The notes: generated from the letters alone by a model not told the origin. A DNA stretch of 64,000 bases from Lachnospiraceae bacterium KH1T2 (GCA_900114405.1 FOSY01000012.1:38776-102775); one strand, 5' to 3'. Counted from the first letter of the stretch, positions 26,019-33,902 are shown. Translations and numbers: made by a program.

Positions 26019-26800
26019 TCGTTTATAAGCTTCATAAATCGCTCAGGCAATTGTATAGATGAGTATATATCTGCATATTTTGAAGCAGGCAGAGTGTCAA
26101 TGTAGTTTGGCACTCTGCTTTTTTTACGTAAGCTTGTCTTTGCAAGCATGTCTATGGCCTTATTAACGGCTATTGCAGCCTCTTCTTCTGTTTCATATGT
26201 TCCAAGCGAAAAAATGCTTCTGACGGTGATACGAGCCTTATATACGGGTGGGATGCGTCGTGTTACTTTCTCAACACCATAATATTGATTAATTATCTCT
26301 ATATTACGGTATCTGTAATCTGTGTCATCACCGTTTATAAATCTGTAATCTCTTGATTTGACGGCGAATGGACGAATACCGTAACGGCTGCCAAGAGAAA
26401 CCTGCGTGCCGTAATTTTCACAAAAAAGATGTCCTCCGCGAGCCTGTATCCGGTGCTGAGAGTAATAAAACAGATCGTCGGTGTCAAATTTTAGAATGAT
26501 ATCCTTGTTTAAATAGTATAAAAAAAACATCTTTTTTAAATAAATTGGGTTTTTGAAATAGACACCATTGTCTCTGAAATTTATTAAAACGACCCACATA
26601 GAGAAACTTAGCACAGATGAATCATTATAATCTTCTATGGTCAGTGCAGAATATAAAAGGTCTGAGGCAGTTTTGTACATTTCAAAAGCGGTTCTTTCGC
26701 TAGGGGAAGAACCGAGACTTATATGTTTATTTTTAAATGTTATTGAAGCCCGAAAATAGGTGCTTCCGTCTAATTTCTTAGTCTTGTATACGCCAATCAT
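26003..26800 (-). CDS. Protein with two AP2/ERF-like repeats flanking an HNH-like core
   Basis: I infer a DNA-binding protein of 265 residues. Residues about 1-50 resemble an AP2 domain (GVYK..., YFRASITFKNKHISLGS, then a helix with FEMYKTA). Residues about 185-225 hold a second copy (VYKARITV, FSLGTYETEEEAAIAVNKA). Between them, FINGDDTDYRYRNIEIIN resembles the C-terminal part of AP2-linked HNH homing endonucleases, but the catalytic histidines are not evident, so nuclease activity looks lost. Bacterial AP2 proteins usually belong to mobile endonucleases; this may be a domesticated regulator. The ATG at 26800 has AGGTGA upstream. The 3' end overlaps GH25. Confidence 0.7.
   Translation of the reverse strand: MIGVYKTKKLDGSTYFRASITFKNKHISLGSSPSERTAFEMYKTASDLLYSALTIEDYNDSSVLSFSMWVVLINFRDNGVYFKNPIYLKKMFFLYYLNKDIILKFDTDDLFYYSQHRIQARGGHLFCENYGTQVSLGSRYGIRPFAVKSRDYRFINGDDTDYRYRNIEIINQYYGVEKVTRRIPPVYKARITVRSIFSLGTYETEEEAAIAVNKAIDMLAKTSLRKKSRVPNYIDTLPASKYADIYSSIQLPERFMKLINDHLAE
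26089..26125 (+). terminator. Terminator of GH25 gene, inside the opposing AP2-repeat gene
   Basis: GCAGAGTG (26089-26096) pairs with CACTCTGC (26111-26118), followed by seven T. It is oriented for the forward GH25 transcript but lies wholly in the antisense coding sequence. Confidence 0.85.
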
Positions 26801-27043
26801 TGTTTAAATTCACCTAAAATTATTTGTTGAAATCAGTTTAACATATTGGTAATTTTAAAACAATTATTAAGAAAAATGATACGTTTTTTACAACAGATAT
26901 TACGAAAAGGAATAAAAATCGTAACATTTCCTTAACAAATCCATAAGAATATGTTAAACTTATCTTTGTTCGGAGATTGCACGCACTTGTATACATTGTT
27001 TTAGAGTGGTGCGGGAGGTTGCAAATATAGTCCACGCATAGCG
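26801..27043. other. AT-rich intergenic region upstream of the SleB-like gene
   Basis: No gene seen. TTAACA near 26930 with TAAACT 17 nt later is a weak forward promoter candidate. Near 26975-27020 a short stem can form, GCACGCACT with AGTGGTGC (one bulge). I compared the region with the c-di-AMP riboswitch that often precedes wall hydrolases and could not find its conserved blocks. Confidence 0.4.
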
Positions 27044-27155
27044 CTAGTATAACTGTTTTTAATAACCTGGACTAAACACTAACGATGCAAACTCTCATCA
27101 GCAAAGAATTTACATCGTTAGTATAAGTCCAGCTAATTAAAAACAGCAATACTAG
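27044..27155 (+). repeat. 112-bp near-palindromic element, copy A
   Basis: The left arm starts CTAGTATAACTGTTTTTAAT and the right arm ends ATTAAAAACAGCAATACTAG. About 39 of 47 arm positions pair, interrupted by small fixed mismatches, around a loop of roughly 17 nt. A second copy lies at 60719-60830 in reverse complement with the same length. The inner element is flanked by TA on both sides, as in Tc1/IS630-type MITEs. It ends 40 bp before the SleB-like gene start. No T run follows, so it is not a plain terminator. Confidence 0.85.
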
Positions 27156-27195
27156 ATAAAGATGCATTCGGATTACGAAAAAAATGTGAGGTTTT

Positions 27196-28089
27196 ATGGT
27201 TTCAAACAGTAAGAAGTTAAAAGATGTACTTGGTATAACAGGCGTATGCTGTGCAGCAGCTGTAGCAGTTTCAGCAGGAACTGCAAGCAATGTAGAAGCA
27301 GCTGAGCTTGCACCGGTGACAGCACAGATCGTAGCAGGGGATATAAGTTCTGCAAATGCAGAGGTAATACCTTCGGTTGCTGTTCAAGATTTATTAGATA
27401 ATCTTGCAGATGAATCAAGTGTTGGAGACATGGTATTCGAGATATCTGATACTGATGATGCGGAGACCAGAGCTGCAGAAGAGAAGGCAGAAGAACGTAA
27501 GGCTGCTGAAGAAAAAGCAGAAGCAGAGCGTAAGGCTGCCGAAGAGAAAGCAGAAGCAGAACGTAAAGCTGCTGAAGAAGCTGAAAAAAAGGCTGAGGCA
27601 GAGCGTAAAGCAGCAGAAGAAAAGGCAGAAAAAGAACGCAAAGAAGCAGAGGAGAGAGAAGCCGAGGAAAAGGCAGAAGAGGAACGCCGAGCAGCTGAAG
27701 AAGCTGCCGAGCAGCAGGCTGAGCAGGCTAAGTCATTTCTTTCATCAGAGGATTATACTGCACTGTGCAAGATTGTACAGGCTGAAGCAGGTGGAGAATC
27801 TTATGAAGGTAAGGTAGCTGTAGCCAATGTGGTATTAAATAGGGTAAATGATGCTGATTATCCATCAAGCGTTACAGCGGTTATCACACAGCCGGGACAG
27901 TTCACACCAGTAAGAACTGGTAAGTATGCTGTATCTGTTCCGTCGTCTGAGACAGTGAAGGCAGTTAATGCAGCACTGACAGGAACAGATTATTCAGCCG
28001 GAGCGCTTTATTTTAAGAGATCATCCGCATCTACATGGGGATCAAAGGTGCTTATTCAGGCAATCGGCAAGCATGGATTTTATATCTGA
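27196..28089 (+). CDS. Cell-wall hydrolase, SleB-like domain with Ala/Glu/Lys coiled coil
   Basis: Predicted exported peptidoglycan hydrolase of 297 residues. A hydrophobic N-terminal segment (about 12-32) acts as signal or anchor. Residues about 90-180 are an extremely regular EEKAEAERKAAE heptad-like repeat forming a long coiled coil. The C-terminal Hydrolase_2 domain (about 183-297) has the catalytic glutamate region LCKIVQAEAGGESYEGKVAV, then VVLNRV, ITQPGQFTPV and ALYFKRSSASTWG. GTGAGG precedes the ATG. The family is best known from spore cortex lysis, but many paralogues act in vegetative wall turnover. The repeat region may vary in length between strains. Confidence 0.9.
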   Translation: MVSNSKKLKDVLGITGVCCAAAVAVSAGTASNVEAAELAPVTAQIVAGDISSANAEVIPSVAVQDLLDNLADESSVGDMVFEISDTDDAETRAAEEKAEERKAAEEKAEAERKAAEEKAEAERKAAEEAEKKAEAERKAAEEKAEKERKEAEEREAEEKAEEERRAAEEAAEQQAEQAKSFLSSEDYTALCKIVQAEAGGESYEGKVAVANVVLNRVNDADYPSSVTAVITQPGQFTPVRTGKYAVSVPSSETVKAVNAALTGTDYSAGALYFKRSSASTWGSKVLIQAIGKHGFYI

Positions 28090-28118
28090 TCAAATAAATA
28101 TGGGTTTCGAAATAAGTC

Positions 28119-28265
28119 GTTACTGTTCACTCGCTTACAGCTCGCTTCAGTAACGGGTTTTGCCATTAGAGATTGCCTACGGCAATGGGCAAAACCCAGT
28201 GGCTTACCAAGTATATTGGGGCATAACTGCGCAGCGTAGTGCGCAGTTTGCCTCTGAACAGTAAC
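28119..28265. other. Branched structured intergenic element
   Basis: GTTACTGTTCA (28119-28129) pairs perfectly with TGAACAGTAAC (28255-28265). Inside are two strong hairpins: GGGTTTTGCC/GGCAAAACCC (28155-28164 with 28188-28197, containing a nested ATTGCC/GGCAAT) and AACTGCGCA/TGCGCAGTT (28225-28233 with 28240-28248). CAGTAAC at 28148-28154 offers a competing partner for the 5' strand of the closing stem. The 28130-28147 stretch contains CTCGCTT twice. No coding frame fits it. It could be a repetitive extragenic element or a structured RNA. Confidence 0.7.
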
Positions 28266-28308
28266 AATAAGTCATCACTTTAAATAATTAAAGTGGTGAC
28301 TTATTTTA
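28266..28308. terminator. Strong bidirectional terminator before thrC
   Basis: AATAAGTCATCACTTT (28266-28281) pairs with AAAGTGGTGACTTATT (28290-28305) with one wobble, followed by TTA. The A-rich left and T-rich right ends allow function in both directions. Confidence 0.82.
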
Positions 28309-28352
28309 GTTGGTGTGATATTATGATGTAAGTAACAGAGGCTGTTAGAGAT

Positions 28353-28380
28353 TTGTATTTGTCAAAAGCGACTTTATGAT
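28353..28380 (+). promoter_or_regulatory. Candidate thrC promoter
   Basis: TTGTAT (28353-28358), a 16-nt spacer and TATGAT (28375-28380). The leader of about 40 nt is too short for a T-box. Confidence 0.5.
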
Positions 28381-28429
28381 TAAAGAAGTCGTGTTTGAAA
28401 GATCATAAGCAAAAAGGAGTAAGATAGGC

Positions 28430-29914
28430 ATGGATTTAATGTACAAAAGTACCAGAGACGGCAATGTATGTGTAAAGGCTTCACAGGCTATTCTTAAGGG
28501 ACTCTGTGATGATGGTGGACTTTTTGTTCCTGAGAGGATTCCGGCACTTGGAAAGAGCCTTAAAGAACTCTCTGAGATGGATTACAGAGGTGTGGCTTAC
28601 GAGGTGATGAAGGAATTCATTACTGATTTTTCAGAAGATGAATTAAAAAGCTGCATTAAAAATGCTTATGATGAAAAATTTGATACAGAAGAGATAGCTC
28701 CATTGGTTGAAGCAGATGGTGCTTTTTATCTAGAGCTTTTCCACGGAAAGACTATCGCATTTAAGGATATGGCACTTTCTATCCTTCCACACTTGATGAT
28801 CACATCAGCAAGAAAAAATAATATAGAGAATGATATCGTAATACTTACTGCAACATCCGGAGATACAGGAAAAGCAGCACTTGCAGGATTTGCGGATGTA
28901 AAAGGAACAAAGATCATAGTATTTTATCCAAAGGATGGCGTGAGCCCGGTTCAGAAACTCCAGATGGTCACACAGAAGGGGGATAATACTTTCGTAGTTG
29001 GTGTTGATGGAAACTTTGATGACTGCCAGACTGGTGTTAAGAAGATGTTTTCTGACGCTGCCTTAAAAGATGAGATCGCAGCCAAGGGATATCAGTTTTC
29101 GTCTGCAAATTCAATAAATATTGGACGTCTTGTTCCACAGATCGTTTATTATGTTTATGCATATACAAGACTTTTGAAGAATGAGATTATCACAGAGGGA
29201 CAGGAGATCAATATTGTTGTTCCTACAGGCAATTTTGGAAATATCCTCGCTGCAAATTATGCAAAACAAATGGGACTTCCGGTCAAAAAGCTTGTCTGTG
29301 CATCTAATGAAAATAAGGTTCTGTTTGATTTCTTCCGTACAGGTACATATGACAGAAACAGACAGTTTATTTTAACTTCTTCACCATCTATGGATATCCT
29401 TATTTCAAGCAACCTTGAGAGAATGATATACCATGTTTCAGGTGATGATCCAAAGGCTACTGCAGGGTTTATGAGAGAGCTTAAAGAAAATGGCAGCTAT
29501 ACGATCACAGATAAGATGCGAGAAGGCTTGAAGGACTTTTGTGGATATTTTGCCTCAGAAGCTGATACAGCAGCAAAGATCAAGGCTTTATATGAGGATA
29601 CGGGATATGTGATTGACACGCATACTGCGGTAGCAGGAAGCGCTTATGATCAGTATGCTAAGGAAACTTCAGATGAAACTCCTACAGTCATCGCATCAAC
29701 AGCCAGCCCGTTTAAGTTCGCACGAAGTGTAATGACTGCTATCGATAAGGGATATGACGCAAAGGATGATTTTGAACTTGTTGATGAGCTTTCACGAATT
29801 GGAAATGTTGAAATTCCAAATGCAATCGATGAAATCAGAAATGCGGATGTCAGACATAAGACTGTTTGCAGCGTTGACGGCATGAAAGCAGAAGTTGAGA
29901 AATTTCTTTCATAA
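28430..29914 (+). CDS. thrC: Threonine synthase
   Basis: PLP enzyme converting O-phosphohomoserine to threonine. The 494-residue product begins MYKSTRDGN...GGLFVPE, the class-2 (fungal/E. coli-like) N-terminus. The PLP lysine is in HGKTIAFKDMALSIL, followed by TATSGDTGKAAL, PTGNFGNILAA (phosphate/cofactor loop) and VASTASPFKFARSV. AAAAGGAG precedes the ATG. It is monocistronic between two strong terminators. Confidence 0.96.
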   Translation: MDLMYKSTRDGNVCVKASQAILKGLCDDGGLFVPERIPALGKSLKELSEMDYRGVAYEVMKEFITDFSEDELKSCIKNAYDEKFDTEEIAPLVEADGAFYLELFHGKTIAFKDMALSILPHLMITSARKNNIENDIVILTATSGDTGKAALAGFADVKGTKIIVFYPKDGVSPVQKLQMVTQKGDNTFVVGVDGNFDDCQTGVKKMFSDAALKDEIAAKGYQFSSANSINIGRLVPQIVYYVYAYTRLLKNEIITEGQEINIVVPTGNFGNILAANYAKQMGLPVKKLVCASNENKVLFDFFRTGTYDRNRQFILTSSPSMDILISSNLERMIYHVSGDDPKATAGFMRELKENGSYTITDKMREGLKDFCGYFASEADTAAKIKALYEDTGYVIDTHTAVAGSAYDQYAKETSDETPTVIASTASPFKFARSVMTAIDKGYDAKDDFELVDELSRIGNVEIPNAIDEIRNADVRHKTVCSVDGMKAEVEKFLS

Positions 29915-29927
29915 ATTTACAAATTAG

Positions 29928-29960
29928 AAAGGCAGCGTTCTCATGGAACGCCGCCTTTTA
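29928..29960. terminator. Shared terminator between thrC and the CheX-like gene
   Basis: AAAGGCAGCGTTC (29928-29940) pairs with GAACGCCGCCTTT (29946-29958) with one mismatch, followed by T. The 3' side overlaps the stop codon of the convergent gene. Confidence 0.83.
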
Positions 29961-30395
29961 TTCGATTAAGACAAAAACTAAAGAACCAAAACTAAAATCA
30001 TATGGAATCATGTGTATAGTGCGGTTTTCAGCAGATACAGCTTTATCCGGATCAAACATCGGCGGATCAAGGGATGATTCCGTTGAAAATTCGCGTGAAA
30101 GACGTACAACAAAGAGTCCATTATGTAAATTTAGAAAATCTGAAGCTAATTCATCAACTACTTCAGAATATTCTTCCAATTCCATTTTAGCGTAATTTAC
30201 GGAAAACTGGCGAAGAGCTTCTTTGTCTCCGTATATAGCTGAAACAGCATTATAATCACCGGTTATATTCTGTGATATATAGCATCCGGACGGAATATCG
30301 GGAGATATATATGTAGGACGCTCAGTTACTGAGTCATCAACAAATTTTCTAAGGTTAGAAGTTAGCTCGGCTACATAAATATCGCTATTCGCCAT
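29958..30395 (-). CDS. CheX/CheC-like chemotaxis phosphatase-family protein
   Basis: Soluble protein of 145 residues. The pattern YISQNITGDYNAVSAIYG, then a helix with YSEVVDELASDFLNLHNGLF, resembles the CheX fold and its phosphatase helix. CheC/CheX use an ExxN pair; here the nearest match is DFLN, so activity is uncertain. It is translationally coupled (TAATG) to an upstream CheY-like receiver, the protein that CheX would dephosphorylate. I rate family membership as likely, activity as open. Confidence 0.6.
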   Translation of the reverse strand: MANSDIYVAELTSNLRKFVDDSVTERPTYISPDIPSGCYISQNITGDYNAVSAIYGDKEALRQFSVNYAKMELEEYSEVVDELASDFLNLHNGLFVVRLSREFSTESSLDPPMFDPDKAVSAENRTIHMIPYDFSFGSLVFVLIE

Positions 30396-30775
30396 TAGCT
30401 ATCACCTCCTACAACATGCGAAAGAGCTTCTTTGATCTGCTCAGGAGTTGTAGGTTTCTGCAAAAAATCGCGTGCTCCGGCTTTTATGGCTTCTCTTAAG
30501 TGAAGCTGAGTTCCGACAGAGGATACCATTATCACATAGGCATCTTTATCGAGACTGCAAATTTCTCCGGCTGCAGTAATACCATCTTTAACAGGCATAA
30601 CTATGTCAAGAAATACAACATCTACCGGATTTTTTTTGTAAGCATCGATTGCCGCCTGACCATCTTTAACTTCTGTAACATTAGTACAACCGATTTTATT
30701 CAAACCGTCATGGAGATTCTTTCTTGCAAGTAAGGAATCATCGCAGATTAATACTTTTAGGTCTTTTATGTCCAT
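30395..30775 (-). CDS. Single-domain response regulator (CheY-like)
   Basis: Stand-alone receiver domain of 126 residues. Acidic pocket in ICDDSLLARKN, phospho-acceptor Asp in VVFLDIVMPVKDG, Ser/Thr in MVSSVG and Lys in FLQKPTTPEQ are all present. I chose the ATG at 30775 because GGAGGGGG lies just upstream; a TTG at 30793 precedes that ribosome site and is unlikely. No output domain. It precedes the CheX-like gene with a 1-base overlap, and the pair forms a two-gene unit. Cognate kinase is not in the window. Confidence 0.92.
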   Translation of the reverse strand: MDIKDLKVLICDDSLLARKNLHDGLNKIGCTNVTEVKDGQAAIDAYKKNPVDVVFLDIVMPVKDGITAAGEICSLDKDAYVIMVSSVGTQLHLREAIKAGARDFLQKPTTPEQIKEALSHVVGGDS

Positions 30776-30856
30776 TAGTACCCCCTCCACCAAAATTTGT
30801 TAAATTAGTACAAAGAAACATAGGTATGCTGGTATTAATACAGCATTATTTACTTA

Positions 30857-30885
30857 ATTGTATAATAAATTATCAACCTTTTCAA
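30857..30885 (-). promoter_or_regulatory. Promoter of the receiver/CheX-like pair
   Basis: On the minus strand TTGAAA (30885-30880), a 17-nt spacer and TACAAT (30862-30857). The leader is about 75 nt. Confidence 0.6.
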
Positions 30886-30894
30886 TTTGATTTG

Positions 30895-30923
30895 TGGTCA
30901 AAATTGCCTAAATATGGTATTAT
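30895..30923 (+). promoter_or_regulatory. Promoter of the membrane-protein/GGDEF-EAL pair
   Basis: TGGTCA (30895-30900), a 17-nt spacer and TATTAT (30918-30923), divergent from and nearly abutting the minus-strand promoter at 30857-30885. Confidence 0.5.
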
Positions 30924-30959
30924 TTAAGATACAATTATTGTACATGGAAGGATACAATT

Positions 30960-31316
30960 ATGAGCAATTACAGTATGGATCTTGTTTTCGATATAATCGA
31001 GCTTGCAGCTGGACTTTACATTATCTATAACGGAATCAAAATGAAGCAGACAGGACACGTTGAAGGGAATGGTCTGGTCGGGAAAAATATAAATCTGGCG
31101 GCAGCACCTGATGAAGCAGGTTATATTAAAGCGATGTTTCCAGTGTATATAGTATGTGGTCTGATATTTGCGATCGTGGGAGCTGCTGTAGCGGTCATGG
31201 ATTATCACGGAATTGCTGATAGAAGTGTTCAGACACCCGTGACTTTTGGATTGCTGGCAGTGTGTATTGTTTTTGCTGCTCTTACAAAGCGTGCTCAAGA
31301 TAAATATCTGAAGTAA
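30960..31316 (+). CDS. Small membrane protein (118 aa, about three spans)
   Basis: Not recognised. Hydrophobic segments are at about residues 8-25 (FDIIELAAGLYIIYNGI), 60-82 (MFPVYIVCGLIFAIVGAAVAV) and 92-110 (PVTFGLLAVCIVFAAL). Between the first two is a polar loop of about 30 residues. AAGGAT precedes the ATG. It lies 17 nt before the GGDEF-EAL gene and shares its promoter, so it may be a partner, but no family or function can be named. Confidence 0.8.
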   Translation: MSNYSMDLVFDIIELAAGLYIIYNGIKMKQTGHVEGNGLVGKNINLAAAPDEAGYIKAMFPVYIVCGLIFAIVGAAVAVMDYHGIADRSVQTPVTFGLLAVCIVFAALTKRAQDKYLK

Positions 31317-31333
31317 TTCCGGGAGGAAAAGCT

Positions 31334-33901
31334 GTGAATCGTAAAGCACGCAGAAAAAAATTAAATAGTAGATCCTGTGTGCTAGTTCTATTTACCTTAT
31401 TCGTACTTTTGAGCATTTCTCTTTATGCCGTTCATTATGTGAATGCAGTTGATGATAATACTCCTGTAACCATTGAAAAGGTAAGCACAGAGGAGAAGCA
31501 GCACATTCTGGTGATAAGTTCTTATAGTAATAATTATTATGGGACAGCAGGCAGAATGAGTGGGCTTAGGGATGGCTTAAAAAATAAAGCTAACCTGGAC
31601 ATAGAGTATATGGACTGTGATCTTGTAAAAGCAGCAGGTAATTATGAGAGTTTCTATGAAAGGCTTTGTTTCAAGCTGAAAGACAGGATTCAATATGATG
31701 CTGTTATCGCTCTTTGTGATGATGCAGTTGAGTTTTGTCTTAAATATCAAAATGAGCTTTTTAGCAGAGTGCCTGTATTTTATATGGATGTAAATTCTGT
31801 GGACAGAGTACAGAGAGCTGAGCGCAATCCATATATGACCGGGTTTAAGAAAACAGTTTCTATCATACAAAATGTGCGCATTGCGAGAGCGTTGAATCCA
31901 AATATTCAATCCATTTTTGCTTTGGCAGATGATACACTCAGCAATTTGAGCGAGATTGAAAATTTCCAAAGTGTACAAGAAGGTTTTCCTGATATCCGTT
32001 TTATTACTGTGGAAACGTCAAACTATACCAAGGAAGAATTAAGAGAGTATCTTGCAAATATTCAGATGGAAAATTCAGCCGTATTCTATATAGGAATGAA
32101 TCATTTGGCAAATGATACGTATCTTTCTGTTGATGAACAGATGGCGCTGCTGAGCGAATGCAAAGCGCCTGTTTATAGCAGCAATGCTGAGAGGATAGAC
32201 AATGGCGTACTTGGCGGATATGTTGAATCTTATGTTGATGCCGGAAAGATGATAATGCAGAAACTAGAGATGATCCAGAAAAATCCGGACAGAGTATTTG
32301 TCAATATGAAAGTGGAGATTCCATTTATATATGTTTTCAGCAAAAGTGCCATGAGCAATTTTGGATACAGCTGCAGGGCATTGCCGTCAGGAACGAGATA
32401 CCTTGATAACGGTTCAAAAGACTATGAAAAATATCGGTATCTGATGATTGGTCTGATGATTTATGGCTGTCTCATGCTGATGATTGTCATAGCTATGATA
32501 CGACTTTTGACAAAACGGCATGTTATTCAGGAAACTTTGCGTATTTCCAGAGAAAACCTTATGCGGTCGGAGCAGATGCTGCATTCTCAATATACGAGAC
32601 TTGAGTATGTTGCGTCGCATGACTCACTTACGGGGATGCTTAATAGACAGACATTTGTTGATAGAGCAGCTATTGAGCTTACCAATAGAAAAAATGCAGC
32701 AATACTGATTTTTGATGTAGATGATTTTAAGGAGTTTAACGATACGGTAGGACACCATTACGGTGATGAAATGCTTAAACTTGCGGCTGAGCGTCTAGAA
32801 AACATCGATTCAAAGAATACAGTATGCGCCAGATTTGGTGGAGATGAATTTATGGTCGCCTATTTTGGCGATTGTTCCGTCGAGGGGATTGAGGAGTATG
32901 TCAAAAAGGCATTAAAGATCCTGAGCCATAAGTATTTTATCAATGGCAAAGATATGTATATGAGCTTTAGCGTAGGAATCAGCCTTTATCCGGATGATGG
33001 AATTATGATCAGTAATCTCGTAGCAAATGCGGATATGGCTATGGCTGATGCAAAGCACAGAGGCAAGGATTGTTACCGCTTCTTCGAAGAGTCACTTAAA
33101 AATGAGGCTAAGAGGCGTCAGTACATAGAAGAAATATTGAGAAATGCACTTGAAAATGATGGTTTTGAAGTGTATTATCAGCCAAAAGTGAATTGCAGGT
33201 ATGGAAATATCGCGGGGTTTGAGGCTCTTGTGCGTTTGAAGAACGGTGAGATCGGACCTGCAGACTTTATACCGGTTGCAGAGGATACAGGACTTGTTAT
33301 CGCAATTGACAGATTGGTGACCAGGAAGGTTGTTGAACAGCTGGCTGAGTGGAAAGCAATGGGACTTAAAGATGTGAGAGTCTCTGTCAATTACTCGGCA
33401 AAGCAGCTTAGAGATAGAAAATATCCTAAATATGTTAAAGAGCTTTTTGAAACATATGGGGTTTCACCTTCGTTGATGGATCTGGAAATCACAGAAGGTA
33501 TACTTTTAGAGGAAAATGCTGTTACGGATGTTTTTCTGGATGAGATAAAGCAGCTTGGTATAACGCTTTCTCTGGATGATTTTGGAACAGGATATTCGTC
33601 ATTGAATTATCTGAATTATTTGCAGCTGGATTATGTTAAACTTGACAAATCAATGATCGATAGGTATCTTACACATGATGATAATGTCATCGCCTGTACA
33701 ATTGCATTGGTACATTCTTTCAGTATGAAAATAGTTGCTGAAGGAATCGACAATTGGAAAAATTGCGATCGCATCAGGGAATGCGGCTGCGACTATATTC
33801 AGGGAAATCTTTTTGGCAGACCTATGTCTGCAGAAGATGCAACAAAAATACATGATCAGGTAATGGTACTTGAACATGAAGTAAAGGAAGGAATTATATA
33901 A
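31334..33901 (+). CDS. Membrane GGDEF-EAL protein with periplasmic-binding-type sensor domain
   Basis: Cyclic-di-GMP turnover protein of 855 residues, GTG start with GGGAGG upstream. After an N-terminal span (about 14-36) comes an extracytoplasmic domain of about 320 residues starting HILVISSYSNNYYGT, like ABC-type substrate-binding sensors. A second span (about 370-392), a short coiled coil, GGDEF and EAL domains follow. GGDEF has an intact RFGGDEF active site but SKNT where the RxxD inhibitory site would be. EAL is intact: FEALVR, SVNYSA, LEITEG, LDDFGTGYSS, VKLDKS, AEGI and IQGNLFGRP. Both synthesis and hydrolysis look possible. Confidence 0.93.
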   Translation: MNRKARRKKLNSRSCVLVLFTLFVLLSISLYAVHYVNAVDDNTPVTIEKVSTEEKQHILVISSYSNNYYGTAGRMSGLRDGLKNKANLDIEYMDCDLVKAAGNYESFYERLCFKLKDRIQYDAVIALCDDAVEFCLKYQNELFSRVPVFYMDVNSVDRVQRAERNPYMTGFKKTVSIIQNVRIARALNPNIQSIFALADDTLSNLSEIENFQSVQEGFPDIRFITVETSNYTKEELREYLANIQMENSAVFYIGMNHLANDTYLSVDEQMALLSECKAPVYSSNAERIDNGVLGGYVESYVDAGKMIMQKLEMIQKNPDRVFVNMKVEIPFIYVFSKSAMSNFGYSCRALPSGTRYLDNGSKDYEKYRYLMIGLMIYGCLMLMIVIAMIRLLTKRHVIQETLRISRENLMRSEQMLHSQYTRLEYVASHDSLTGMLNRQTFVDRAAIELTNRKNAAILIFDVDDFKEFNDTVGHHYGDEMLKLAAERLENIDSKNTVCARFGGDEFMVAYFGDCSVEGIEEYVKKALKILSHKYFINGKDMYMSFSVGISLYPDDGIMISNLVANADMAMADAKHRGKDCYRFFEESLKNEAKRRQYIEEILRNALENDGFEVYYQPKVNCRYGNIAGFEALVRLKNGEIGPADFIPVAEDTGLVIAIDRLVTRKVVEQLAEWKAMGLKDVRVSVNYSAKQLRDRKYPKYVKELFETYGVSPSLMDLEITEGILLEENAVTDVFLDEIKQLGITLSLDDFGTGYSSLNYLNYLQLDYVKLDKSMIDRYLTHDDNVIACTIALVHSFSMKIVAEGIDNWKNCDRIRECGCDYIQGNLFGRPMSAEDATKIHDQVMVLEHEVKEGII

Positions 33902-33902
33902 C

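Noticed and set aside
26801..27043. c-di-AMP (ydaO-type) riboswitch before the wall-hydrolase gene
   Set aside because: The gene type and gap length suit it, but none of the conserved riboswitch blocks could be found.
27044..27155. The 112-bp palindrome as an ordinary terminator
   Set aside because: No T run follows either end, the stem is far too long, and it sits before a gene rather than after one.
27480..27740. Tandem repeat as a CRISPR-like array
   Set aside because: The periodicity is in-frame coding sequence for an alpha-helical coiled coil, with no spacers.
27404..27817. Lys/Arg/Gln-rich open frame on the plus strand
   Set aside because: It is the shifted-frame reading of the regular coiled-coil repeat in the SleB-like gene.
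30796..30813. Second Rex box (TTGTTAAATTAGTACAAA)
   Set aside because: The left half matches, the right half is weak, and it lies in the leader rather than on the promoter.
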